A DNA stretch of 64,000 nt from Chitinophagales bacterium 65-1 (GTDB lineage Bacteria > Bacteroidota > Bacteroidia > Chitinophagales > Chitinophagaceae), in the NCBI GenBank assembly GCA_002050465.1, contig MWYX01000060.1:60613-124612 (forward strand), in the 5' to 3' direction. The notes beneath the pieces are model-generated. The model saw only the letters and a program-made list of their open reading frames with translations. It made no database searches and had not been told where the DNA came from. Made by a program: the position numbers and the translations under genes. Of the stretch, positions 19,810 through 29,099 are shown one piece after another; the first letter of the stretch is position 1, and each line of letters begins with the position of its first letter.

Positions 19810-21060
19810 ATGAACAATCATTTTGTAATACCGGGGGGATTTAAAAAGTGGTCGGTTGGCCTTATGATTGTAGGCGCACTATCATTAGTTATCGGCATTT
19901 TTGCTTTACATCCCGGCGCAGGCTCACATGGAGATAATGTAAACAGTACCAGATTTTGGGCTGTGTTATTACAAAACAGTACTTATTGGTTATTACTGGT
20001 TAATACAAGTATGTTTTTTATTTGTATAACTACCTTGGCAATGGGAGGATGGCAGGTTGCATTTAGAAGAGTTACTGAAGCCATTTCCTCTCTTGTGCCG
20101 ATACTTGGCTTACTTACCCTCATCGTTATATTATGTATTGTATTAGGTAATCGCACTGATATTTATCCATGGCTTGATAAACATCATGTTGAAACTGATA
20201 AAATATTAAAAGGAAAGGCAGGATTTTTAAATCCAACCTTTTATACAATCGCCTCCATATTAACAATTGGGCTTTGGGTATTTATTGGCAGAAAGATGAG
20301 GCAGATGAGTATTGAATCTGATGAAAGAGGGGCAATGGATTATGAAACCGGAAAAGGATGGATAAAGAAAAATATTACATGGGGATCATTCTTTATTGTG
20401 GTATTCGGATTAACAGTTGGCTCTACCACTCCATGGCTTTGGCTGATGAGTATAGATCCTCATTGGTTTAGTACAATGTATAGCTGGTATACTTTTGCAA
20501 GCACATTTGTTTCAGGAATTTCACTGATAGTTCTGTTTGTGATTTATTTAAAAAATCGGGGTGAGCTGGAATATGTAACTGATGAACACCTGCACGACCT
20601 TGGAAAATTTATGTTTGCATTTTCTATTTTCTGGACATATCTGTGGTTTTCTCAATATATGCTTATATGGTATAGTAACCAGCCGGAAGAAACAATATAT
20701 TTCATTCAAAGAATAGGAACGGCAGAGCATGCAGGTCCATACAAAGGAATATTTTTCTTTAATCTGATAATAAATTTTGTTGCACCAATTTTGATATTAA
20801 TGAAGAAGGCCACTAAAAGAAATTATACCATAATGACCTTTATGGCTGTCTTAATAATTTTTGGACATTGGGTAGATTTTTATCAGATGGTTATGCCGGG
20901 AACAGTTAAGGGAAATCCGCATATGAGCTGGTATGAGTTTGGAATTCCGCTTGGTTTTGTAGGATTGATAATGTGGGGTGTTGGAAGATACTTGTCAAAG
21001 CATCCTTTAACCCCAAAGAATCATCCGTTCTTAAAAGAAAGTATTATTCATCATACATGA
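19810..21060 (+). CDS. actF: Alternative complex III subunit F (NrfD-like membrane protein)
   Basis: Polytopic membrane protein in act gene order; ATG at 19810. Confidence 0.9.
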   Translation: MNNHFVIPGGFKKWSVGLMIVGALSLVIGIFALHPGAGSHGDNVNSTRFWAVLLQNSTYWLLLVNTSMFFICITTLAMGGWQVAFRRVTEAISSLVPILGLLTLIVILCIVLGNRTDIYPWLDKHHVETDKILKGKAGFLNPTFYTIASILTIGLWVFIGRKMRQMSIESDERGAMDYETGKGWIKKNITWGSFFIVVFGLTVGSTTPWLWLMSIDPHWFSTMYSWYTFASTFVSGISLIVLFVIYLKNRGELEYVTDEHLHDLGKFMFAFSIFWTYLWFSQYMLIWYSNQPEETIYFIQRIGTAEHAGPYKGIFFFNLIINFVAPILILMKKATKRNYTIMTFMAVLIIFGHWVDFYQMVMPGTVKGNPHMSWYEFGIPLGFVGLIMWGVGRYLSKHPLTPKNHPFLKESIIHHT

Positions 21061-21113
21061 GCAGAGTTAGAGTTTAGAAGATTTGGAAATGGAGTGTTAA
21101 ATAATTAAGTGTA

Positions 21114-21150
21114 TGTCATCCTGAGCTTGTCGAAGGATGGTTGAATAAAG
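21114..21150. repeat. Dispersed hairpin repeat, copy 1 (TGTCATCC-TGAGCTTGTCGAA-GGATGGTTGAATAAAG)
   Basis: 37-bp match to copy at 25155-25191 with covarying stem. Confidence 0.85.
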
Positions 21151-21244
21151 AACTAAAGCTGAACACATATTTTGAAGATGATAACTAAAAAAGTTTTTTA
21201 AAAAATGATTGAATAAAAGATAAAAACGATTTAGACAATAATTT

Positions 21245-22294
21245 ATGACTGACTTTTTTTTGATAGCGATAGTTGCAATGATCTTTCTTCTCATTTTTCA
21301 GATTGCGAAAGCAAGTGAATATGTGAGTGTATTAAAGGGAGAAGAAAAATCACGTAAGCAAACCAACAGAATAAATGGGTTCCTTTTAGTTGCGTTTTTA
21401 ATTTTAGGGCTAATTGGGGTTTGGTGGTGTAATCACTTATTTTATGGTAAAACCTTATTTCCACAGGGCTCCGCATCAATTGAAGGAGAGAGTATTGATA
21501 CCATGATGTGGATCACCATAGCGGTTACAGGTGTTGTGTTTTTGATTACCCAGGTATTATTATTCTGGTTTTCATTTAAATACCAGGAGAGTGATAAAAG
21601 AAAGGCATATTATTTTACACATAACCATAAACTGGAATTATTGTGGACTGGTGTACCTGCAATAGTATTAACTGTTCTGGTAGTTTTCGGATTAAAATAT
21701 TGGTTTAAATTTACAGGAGATGCTCCTAGGGATTCACAATTGGTTGAGGTTACCGGACACCAGTTTGACTGGGAGTTCAGGTACCCTGGGAAAGATGGAG
21801 TGTTTGGCAAGAAGAATTTTAAATTAACCAAACCAGAGGCAAGAAATCCACTCGGCGTAGATTGGACAGATGCGGCAAGCCATGATGATATTCATGTGCA
21901 AAAAGTAATGCATGCTGTGGTTGGTAAACCTATTAAAATGGTAATATATTCCCAGGACGTTATTCACGATGTGGGTCTTCCACATTTCAGGATGAAAATG
22001 GACGCTGTTCCGGGAATACCAACAACTTTATGGTTTACACCAAAATGGACAACAAAAGAAATGAAAGTTAGGACCGGAAATCCAAATTTTGTTTATGAGA
22101 TAGCCTGCGACCAGCTTTGCGGAAAAAATCATTTTAGTATGAGAGGAGAAATAATTGTAGAAAGCCAGCAGGAGTTTGATAAATGGCTGGCCGGCGAAAA
22201 GCCCGAGTACGAAAAAGCCATGACACCTGCTGAAGCACCAAAAACAGATTCAACTGTTACCGAAGCAAAACCGGTAGCATCAATAACGCAATAA
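21245..22294 (+). CDS. coxB: Cytochrome c oxidase subunit II, CuA, no cytochrome c domain
   Basis: CuA motif CDQLCGKNHFSM; no CxxCH. Confidence 0.93.
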   Translation: MTDFFLIAIVAMIFLLIFQIAKASEYVSVLKGEEKSRKQTNRINGFLLVAFLILGLIGVWWCNHLFYGKTLFPQGSASIEGESIDTMMWITIAVTGVVFLITQVLLFWFSFKYQESDKRKAYYFTHNHKLELLWTGVPAIVLTVLVVFGLKYWFKFTGDAPRDSQLVEVTGHQFDWEFRYPGKDGVFGKKNFKLTKPEARNPLGVDWTDAASHDDIHVQKVMHAVVGKPIKMVIYSQDVIHDVGLPHFRMKMDAVPGIPTTLWFTPKWTTKEMKVRTGNPNFVYEIACDQLCGKNHFSMRGEIIVESQQEFDKWLAGEKPEYEKAMTPAEAPKTDSTVTEAKPVASITQ

Positions 22295-22327
22295 ATTATT
22301 GCCGCTAAGGCTTAAAATATTACTACT

Positions 22328-24133
22328 ATGAGTAACGAAGCAATTTTGCACGAACACCAAACCGGGGCACATGATGCAGGCCATGCTCATGAGCATCATC
22401 ATCATGAAACATTTATAACTAAATATGTTTTTAGCCAGGATCATAAAATGATCGCCAAGCAATTTTTGATTACTGGAATAATCTGGGCAATTATTGGCGG
22501 GTTATTTTCTGTTTTATTCCGGTTACAATTAGGATACCCTGAATCAACATTCCCGTGGTTAGAAGATTTTTTAGGTAATTGGGCAAAGGGCGGAAAACTG
22601 GATCCTGATTTTTATTATGCGTTGGTAACAATGCACGGAACTATACTCGTATTTTTTGTACTAACTGCCGGTTTAAGCGGAACGTTTTCCAACTTTTTAA
22701 TTCCATTACAAGTTGGCGCAAGGGATATGGCATCTCCATTTTTAAATATGTTGAGCTACTGGTTCTTTTTTGCAGCATCTATTGTAATGATGGCTTCCTT
22801 ATTCGTACAAACCGGCCCGGCAAGCGGCGGGTGGACTATTTATCCTCCTTTAAGTGCGCTGGGTGAGGCTTCGAGCGGCTCAAAGATCGGTATGGATCTT
22901 TGGCTAATAAGTATGTCATTGTTTATTATTAATGCATTGCTTGGCGGCCTTAATTATATTACTACAGTACTTAACATGCGAACCAAAGGAATGAGCATGA
23001 CAAGAATGCCTTTGACAATGTGGGCATTTTTCTTTACTGCAGTGTTGGGGGTATTATCATTTCCTGTTTTATTATCGGGTTGTATTTTATTATTGTTTGA
23101 CAGAAACCTTGGAACAAGTTTTTATTTAAGTGATATAGTTATCAATGGTAAAATTTTACCTAATGAAGGCGGAAGTGCGATCTTATTTCAGCACCTGTTT
23201 TGGTTTCTTGGGCATCCGGAAGTGTATATTATTATTTTGCCGGCTATGGGAATTGCCTCTGAGGTAATGTCAGTTAATTCACGAAAACCAATTTTTGGCT
23301 ATATGGCAATGGTGGGCTCACTTTTTGCTATTGCTGCATTGTCGTTTTTGGTTTGGGCTCACCATATGTTTGTAACGGGTTTAAATCCATTCCTGGGATC
23401 CTTCTTTGTATTGCTTACATTATTAATTGCAGTGCCGTCGGCAATTAAAGTATTTAACTGGCTAACTACTTTATGGCGGGGAAATATTCGCTTTACGCCG
23501 GGGATGCTTTTTGCCATTGGGTTTGTAAGTATGTTTATTTCCGGTGGATTAACAGGAATATTTCTGGGAAATTCTGCATTGGATATTCATCTGCATGACA
23601 CCTATTTTATTGTTGCGCATTTTCATATTGTAATGGGTGTAGCAGGTATGTTTGGCATGTTTGCAGGCTTATATCACTGGTATCCTAAAATGTATGGCAG
23701 GTATATGAACAATACTTTGGCATATATTCATTTTTGGGTGACGCTAATAGGTTCGTATCTTATTTTTTGGCCAATGCATTACGAAGGATTAGCAGGTATG
23801 CCACGTCGTTATTATGAATTTAGCGGATGGGAATCATTTAATATGTTTGGAGGTCTGAATCAATTTATAAGCTTTGTTTCTATAATCGTTTTTGCAGCAC
23901 AACTTTTGTTTGTGTTCAATTTCTTTTATTCAATTTTTAAAGGAAGAAAAGTTACAGAGTTAAATCCATGGGGAGCGGCTTCGCTGGAGTGGTCAACACC
24001 AATTCGTCCGGGTCATGGTAACTGGCCGGGAGAAATTCCTGAAGTGCATCGCTGGGCATATGATTATGGAAAAGACGGAAGGGATTTTATTCCGCAAACA
24101 GAACCTGTTGGTGAGGATGAAAGCAAACATTAA
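22328..24133 (+). CDS. coxA: Cytochrome c oxidase subunit I
   Basis: FWFLGHPEVYIIILPAMGIASE, VWAHHMFVTG, HDTYFIVAHFHIVMGV. Confidence 0.96.
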   Translation: MSNEAILHEHQTGAHDAGHAHEHHHHETFITKYVFSQDHKMIAKQFLITGIIWAIIGGLFSVLFRLQLGYPESTFPWLEDFLGNWAKGGKLDPDFYYALVTMHGTILVFFVLTAGLSGTFSNFLIPLQVGARDMASPFLNMLSYWFFFAASIVMMASLFVQTGPASGGWTIYPPLSALGEASSGSKIGMDLWLISMSLFIINALLGGLNYITTVLNMRTKGMSMTRMPLTMWAFFFTAVLGVLSFPVLLSGCILLLFDRNLGTSFYLSDIVINGKILPNEGGSAILFQHLFWFLGHPEVYIIILPAMGIASEVMSVNSRKPIFGYMAMVGSLFAIAALSFLVWAHHMFVTGLNPFLGSFFVLLTLLIAVPSAIKVFNWLTTLWRGNIRFTPGMLFAIGFVSMFISGGLTGIFLGNSALDIHLHDTYFIVAHFHIVMGVAGMFGMFAGLYHWYPKMYGRYMNNTLAYIHFWVTLIGSYLIFWPMHYEGLAGMPRRYYEFSGWESFNMFGGLNQFISFVSIIVFAAQLLFVFNFFYSIFKGRKVTELNPWGAASLEWSTPIRPGHGNWPGEIPEVHRWAYDYGKDGRDFIPQTEPVGEDESKH

Positions 24134-24144
24134 CCTCGCCCTAT

Positions 24145-24166
24145 CCCTCTCCATAAATGGAGAGGG
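24145..24166. repeat. Palindrome CCCTCTCCAT-AA-ATGGAGAGGG
   Basis: Perfect 10-bp stem immediately after coxA. Confidence 0.75.
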
Positions 24167-24190
24167 TAAAGAAGAGTGATTAAAAATAAT

Positions 24191-24220
24191 ATGCCCTGAG
24201 AAATAAATCAGGGCATTTTA
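24191..24220 (+). terminator. Hairpin ATGCCCTGA...TCAGGGCAT followed by TTTTA (terminator/attenuator)
   Basis: 9-bp perfect stem, 8-nt loop, short T-rich tail, between coxA and ctaB. Confidence 0.55.
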
Positions 24221-24231
24221 AATATAATATT

Positions 24232-25146
24232 TTGATAGTAATGAATAAGGAGGCACATGTGTTCACCGGATCCCGGTCATTTGTTTTAGCCAGCAAAGTG
24301 AAAGATTATTTTCAGCTGATTAAATTCACGCTGAGCTTTATGGTAGTATTCAGCTGTGTTGTTTGTTACCTGCTTGTGCCAAATATAAAGTTTGATCTTC
24401 TTTCAGTTCTTTTATTATTTACTGCAGGTATGTTGATCACTGGTTCAGCTAATGCAATTAACCAGGCAGTTGAAAAAGATACCGATGCACTAATGAAAAG
24501 AACAGCAACACGCCCCGTTGCTTCCGGAAGGATGACTCCCAATGAAGCTTATGCCTTTGCTATTATAACAGGAATTGTTGGTGTATTGATAATGTGGTAT
24601 TGGTTCAATTTTGCAAGTGCAATGATAGGATTGTTCAGTTTGTTTTTATATGCCTTTATTTATACACCTTTAAAAAAGATAAATTCTGTTGCAGTTTTAG
24701 TGGGAGCATTTCCCGGGGCATTACCCTGCTTAATTGGTTGGGTTGCAGGCGCAGATGAATTTAGCGCCGGAGGATGGATATTATTCGGGATACAATTTTT
24801 ATGGCAATTTCCTCATTTTTGGGCTATTGCATGGGTTGCCCACCAGGATTATTCAAAGGCAGGTTTTAAATTATTGCCAAGTAAAATCGGGCCAACAAAA
24901 TTTACCGCTGCACAAACAGTGATGTACTCAATGCTGATGATACCTGTTGGCATGTTGCCCTATTATTATAATATTAGTGGTGTAACTTCTATGTGGATTA
25001 TTTTGGCATGCAACCTTTGGATGGTGTATGTAAGTGTGATGTTGTTTATTAAAATGGATGTTTCAGCAGCAAGGAAGGTAATGTTCAGTTCATATTTTTA
25101 TTTAATGATCGTATTACTTTCATTGTTGTTTGATAAGGTGCATTAA
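24232..25146 (+). CDS. ctaB: Protoheme IX farnesyltransferase
   Basis: NAINQAVEKDTDALMKRTATRPVASGRMTPNEA, UbiA-type prenyltransferase in cox cluster. Confidence 0.93.
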   Translation: MIVMNKEAHVFTGSRSFVLASKVKDYFQLIKFTLSFMVVFSCVVCYLLVPNIKFDLLSVLLLFTAGMLITGSANAINQAVEKDTDALMKRTATRPVASGRMTPNEAYAFAIITGIVGVLIMWYWFNFASAMIGLFSLFLYAFIYTPLKKINSVAVLVGAFPGALPCLIGWVAGADEFSAGGWILFGIQFLWQFPHFWAIAWVAHQDYSKAGFKLLPSKIGPTKFTAAQTVMYSMLMIPVGMLPYYYNISGVTSMWIILACNLWMVYVSVMLFIKMDVSAARKVMFSSYFYLMIVLLSLLFDKVH

Positions 25147-25154
25147 ATTTAAAT

Positions 25155-25191
25155 TGTCAGGCTGAGCTTGTCGAAGCCTTGTTGAATATAG
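25155..25191. repeat. Dispersed hairpin repeat, copy 2 (TGTCAGGC-TGAGCTTGTCGAA-GCCTTGTTGAATATAG)
   Basis: Same length and loop as 21114-21150, compensatory stem substitutions. Confidence 0.85.
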
Positions 25192-25261
25192 AGATACTGT
25201 ACAAGAGTGCGACGCCAATGAAGATGATTAAAGATTAAAAGATGACTACATAAATTTATTT

Positions 25262-25828
25262 ATGGAATTAATAATGACAGAGCAAAGAAAAAAAATACAT
25301 CCTCACAAATTTACGTTGTGGATTGCCATTGGCAGCATTACAATGATGTTTGCCGGCCTAACCAGCGCTTATATAATTAAACGTAATCAACCTAACTGGC
25401 TGGAGTTTGATCTTCCTGTAATTTTTTGGTATTCAACCGCAGCTATTATAGCAAGCAGCGTTACATTATGGCTTGCCGGCCGTTATTTTCGCGAAAGTGA
25501 TATGGCGAAATATCGAAGAATGTTGGTTATAACGTTCTTTCTTGGAATTCTATTTGTGACCCTTCAGGTTATCGGGTTTATACAATTATGGAACCTAGGT
25601 ATTACATTAACAAAAAATGTCTCTGTTTCTTTTTTATACCCTATTGTAGGTTTACATGCAATTCATGTTATAGGCGGCATAATAGCTTTAATGATCATGT
25701 TTTTAAAAGCTTTTAGCCGGAGGCAAAAAATATATTCGGCAGTTCCTATAGAAATGATGAGCACCTATTGGCACTTTGTAGATCTGCTTTGGATTTATTT
25801 ATTATTTTTTTTGATGATGATACGATAA
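25262..25828 (+). CDS. Cytochrome c oxidase subunit III-like protein (paralog 1)
   Basis: Five-TM subunit III-like; GLHAIHVIGGIIAL, STYWHFVDLLWIYLLFFLM. Confidence 0.85.
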   Translation: MELIMTEQRKKIHPHKFTLWIAIGSITMMFAGLTSAYIIKRNQPNWLEFDLPVIFWYSTAAIIASSVTLWLAGRYFRESDMAKYRRMLVITFFLGILFVTLQVIGFIQLWNLGITLTKNVSVSFLYPIVGLHAIHVIGGIIALMIMFLKAFSRRQKIYSAVPIEMMSTYWHFVDLLWIYLLFFLMMIR

Positions 25829-25873
25829 ACAAAGTTTAAAATTTTATTTTTGTACTAATTTAAAGTTAGTTTA

Positions 25874-26611
25874 ATGACGACAGCAACAGCACAACCAACA
25901 ACTAAATTATGGAGTGGTGGTAAAAGCCCATTCAATGTTAGCTATGGCAAGCTAATGATGTGGTATTTTTTAATGAGTGATGCTTTTACATTCGGAGCCT
26001 TTTTAATATCATATGGTACTATAAGATTTAGCCAGAATGTTTGGGCAGATCCTAACCATGTTTTCAATGCATTTCCTTTTATGGGACATGCTAATCTGCC
26101 TTTAGCTTTTGTAAGTCTTATGACCTTTATCCTGATCTTTAGTTCTGTTACTATGGTGTTGGCAGTACATGAAGGACATAAAATGAACAGAAAGGGGGTA
26201 GAGAAATGGTTGGTATGGACCATTCTTGGAGGACTGGCATTTTTAGGTTGCCAGGCATGGGAGTGGACACATTTGATTACAGGAGAACATGAAGTATTGG
26301 TAAACGGAGCTATTCAAAGCTGGGGAACTACGGTTACTCATAATCCATGGGGGCCGGAAGTTTTGTTTAACGGGAAGGAAGTGGCTACGCCTGGTCCTAT
26401 TGCATTTGGGGGATACTTTTTTGGAATAACAGGATTCCATGGTTTCCATGTATTTTCCGGCGTAGTAATAAATATTATAATGTTGATACAAACAAGAATG
26501 AAGGTTTTTGAAAACCGGGGCCATTATGAAATGATAGAAAAGGCCGGATTGTACTGGCACTTTGTAGATCTTGTTTGGGTATTTGTATTCTTATGTTTTT
26601 ATCTTGTTTAA
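25874..26611 (+). CDS. coxC: Cytochrome c oxidase subunit III (paralog 2)
   Basis: GFHGFHVFSGVVINI, GLYWHFVDLVWVFVFLCFYL. Confidence 0.88.
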   Translation: MTTATAQPTTKLWSGGKSPFNVSYGKLMMWYFLMSDAFTFGAFLISYGTIRFSQNVWADPNHVFNAFPFMGHANLPLAFVSLMTFILIFSSVTMVLAVHEGHKMNRKGVEKWLVWTILGGLAFLGCQAWEWTHLITGEHEVLVNGAIQSWGTTVTHNPWGPEVLFNGKEVATPGPIAFGGYFFGITGFHGFHVFSGVVINIIMLIQTRMKVFENRGHYEMIEKAGLYWHFVDLVWVFVFLCFYLV

Positions 26612-26624
26612 TTAAATAGAAAGT

Positions 26625-27056
26625 ATGTCACAAGGTGCAACAGCTGAAGCCGGTCATCACGATGATGGTACGCAGATAAAAAGGATATGGAAAACATTCT
26701 GGATATTATCAGTGATAACTATTATCGAGTTGGGTATTGGCCTTTCAATATATACCATCCATAAAGGCGATAACCCTAATGAACTGTTGGTGTTAATGTT
26801 TAAAGGGTTGGTTTGTATTCTCACCCTTGCAAAAGCATTTTATATCGTTTCTGTTTTTATGCATTTGGGCGACGAAATAAGGAATATGATAATGACCATT
26901 ATTGTTCCATTGCTTTTATTCGTTTGGTTTATAGTTGCATTTTTATGGGATGGTAATGCATGGAAAAATTTAAAAAATACTGATGCCGGCAGCAGGGAGT
27001 ATAAAGAACAACCTCAGCAAAAACTTCCGGCAAAAGAAAAGGGTCATAAAGATTAA
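26625..27056 (+). CDS. Cytochrome c oxidase subunit IV family protein
   Basis: Three-TM small subunit downstream of subunit III. Confidence 0.83.
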   Translation: MSQGATAEAGHHDDGTQIKRIWKTFWILSVITIIELGIGLSIYTIHKGDNPNELLVLMFKGLVCILTLAKAFYIVSVFMHLGDEIRNMIMTIIVPLLLFVWFIVAFLWDGNAWKNLKNTDAGSREYKEQPQQKLPAKEKGHKD

Positions 27057-27084
27057 CTTCAATTGGAACAACATATTTAATACG

Positions 27085-27117
27085 TTAGCCATTGCATTAG
27101 TGATGGCTATTTTTGTT
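27085..27117 (+). terminator. Rho-independent terminator-like hairpin after subunit IV
   Basis: TTAGCCAT...ATGGCTA followed by TTTTTGTTT. Confidence 0.65.
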
Positions 27118-27134
27118 TAGTAACCGAAATAAAA

Positions 27135-27854
27135 ATGAGTAAAAAAGCAATACTTGCTTTAATGTTAGCGGCCTTAATACCGGCAATAAGTTATTTACTG
27201 GTAAAGTTTTACAGTGACCGTGCTGTAAAAATGCCTCAAAGATATTTTTATGATAGCGTGACGGTTAATGAAAAAAAGGGTAAAACTATTTATGATACAG
27301 CCTGGCATCATGTAAAAAATATTTCATTTACCAATCAGCTTGGGCATCAGGTTTCATTACATGATATAAAAGGAAAAGTAATTGTATTGGATTTCTTTTT
27401 TACCCGATGCCCTGTAACTTGTCCTAATATGACTAAGGCGATGAAACGGTTACAGAATTCTTTTAAGAATAAAAATGATACTTCCTTTGTGCAGTTTATT
27501 TCTATTAGTGTAGATCCTTTGTATGATTCAGTTCTGCAGTTAAGAAAATTTGCAGACAAACATAAAATTAATCCTGATAACTGGTGGCTGGTAACAGGCA
27601 ATAGAAAAGAGATATATGATTTTGCTTTTAATGAAATGAAAGCAAATTTGGCTGATACCGATGTAGATACAAGTTTCATTCATACGTTGGATTTTTTTTT
27701 ATTGGACAGAGAAAAAATTATCAGAGGATGGTATAATGCATTTGATTCCACAGAACAAAACAGATTAGTAAGAGACATACCACTCCTGATGCTGGAAAAA
27801 GAAAGAAAAAAAACTTTTGGCGAATTCTTAAAAGAATTATTTGGAAGAAGCTGA
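27135..27854 (+). CDS. SCO1/SenC family copper chaperone
   Basis: VLDFFFTRCPVTCPNMTKAM (CxxxC) with conserved His region SFIHTLDFFLLD. Confidence 0.9.
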   Translation: MSKKAILALMLAALIPAISYLLVKFYSDRAVKMPQRYFYDSVTVNEKKGKTIYDTAWHHVKNISFTNQLGHQVSLHDIKGKVIVLDFFFTRCPVTCPNMTKAMKRLQNSFKNKNDTSFVQFISISVDPLYDSVLQLRKFADKHKINPDNWWLVTGNRKEIYDFAFNEMKANLADTDVDTSFIHTLDFFLLDREKIIRGWYNAFDSTEQNRLVRDIPLLMLEKERKKTFGEFLKELFGRS

Positions 27855-27907
27855 TGCAAAACATGAACGATAAACGTGAGATGCCGTTCACGAAAACTTA
27901 ATAAGAT

Positions 27908-28537
27908 GTGATGATACAAGAAGATATATTACTATCAAGTTCCCTTGATCCTGGCTTTCGGCCTTACTTAAAAAAGAATGATAGGGCAGCGAAGATATTT
28001 ATATGGGTTGTTTCTATTATTGTTTTTTCAGTAATCACAATTCTTGCAAGAGTAAAACTGAATGTTAGCCTGGGATTTGATCCTCATTTATTCGCTGCAA
28101 CAAATGCGATTTTAAATTCCTGCGTAACTGTTTTATTAATAGCTGGTTTATTAGCTGTTAGAAGAAAAAATTATGTGATGCACAGAAAATTAATGTTTGC
28201 CGCGATCATTCTTTCCTTTCTTTTTCTACTTTCTTATATCTGTCATCATTTATTTACCGGCGATACTAAATATGGTGATCTTGACAATAACGGAATTGTA
28301 AGCGCAGATGAAAAAACCTTGGCAGGTTCCATTAGAATTGTATATTATTTTATTCTATTATCGCATATCCCTTTGGCAGGAATCATTTTACCTTTTATAT
28401 TATTTACTTCCTACCGCTCTCTTACCGGCGAATATGAAAAGCATAAAAAATTAGCCAGGATTACATGGCCTGTTTGGTTATACGTAGCTATTACAGGAGT
28501 TATAGTGTATTTAATGATCAGTCCTTACTATGATTGA
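27908..28537 (+). CDS. DUF420 membrane protein
   Basis: Multi-TM protein beside SCO1 in cox cluster; YVMHRKLMFAAIILSFLFLLSYICHH. Confidence 0.83.
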   Translation: MMIQEDILLSSSLDPGFRPYLKKNDRAAKIFIWVVSIIVFSVITILARVKLNVSLGFDPHLFAATNAILNSCVTVLLIAGLLAVRRKNYVMHRKLMFAAIILSFLFLLSYICHHLFTGDTKYGDLDNNGIVSADEKTLAGSIRIVYYFILLSHIPLAGIILPFILFTSYRSLTGEYEKHKKLARITWPVWLYVAITGVIVYLMISPYYD

Positions 28538-28924
28538 TTATTTAATCTCCAGCTCTTTTGCCGGATCCCAGAACAATTTTTCAAAATCACTAATTGTATC
28601 TTCTTCCACTTTTATTTTTTCTTTCGCAAGAAGTTCTTCCATTAAAGTTGGTGTTGCAAAATGTGCTTTGCCGCTAAGCATTCCATTTCTGTTCACCACT
28701 CTGTGTGCCGGTACTTTTGGTTTTGCCGAATGCGCTGCATTCATTGCCCAGCCCACCATTCGTGCAGATAATTTGGTGCCAAGATAGTTTGCGATTGCTC
28801 CGTATGAGGTAACTCTGCCCTTTGGAATTTGCCTTACCACTTCATACACATTATCAAAAAAACTGTATTCCTTATTCAGGCTCCGTGGTTTCTCTGTGGA
28901 TTTTTTAAGTCCCGGCTTTTTCAT
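28538..28924 (-). CDS. MGMT-family alkyltransferase-like (ATL) protein
   Basis: IPKGRVTSYGAIANYLG...PAHRVVNRNGMLSG: PCHRV active site reads PAHRV. Confidence 0.85.
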   Translation of the reverse strand: MKKPGLKKSTEKPRSLNKEYSFFDNVYEVVRQIPKGRVTSYGAIANYLGTKLSARMVGWAMNAAHSAKPKVPAHRVVNRNGMLSGKAHFATPTLMEELLAKEKIKVEEDTISDFEKLFWDPAKELEIK

Positions 28925-29099
28925 CTTGTCTTAAAGATAAGAGTTTACTTCTTGTGGTCTCAGAAACGTTCATATAATTATAAGGACAATGCCTGCACCC
29001 ATTACCACAGCATGTACCTCTTTGTAAAAGATATTTTTCTGTAAAAACCAATAAGCCGCTTTTATCCAGATAATAATCTTCTCCATCAATTAACTCCAT
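28905..29099 (-). CDS. DUF5522-like small Cys-rich protein
   Basis: GEDYYLDKSGLLVFTEKYLLQRGTCCGNGCRHCPYNY. Confidence 0.75.
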   Translation of the reverse strand: MELIDGEDYYLDKSGLLVFTEKYLLQRGTCCGNGCRHCPYNYMNVSETTRSKLLSLRQDEKAGT

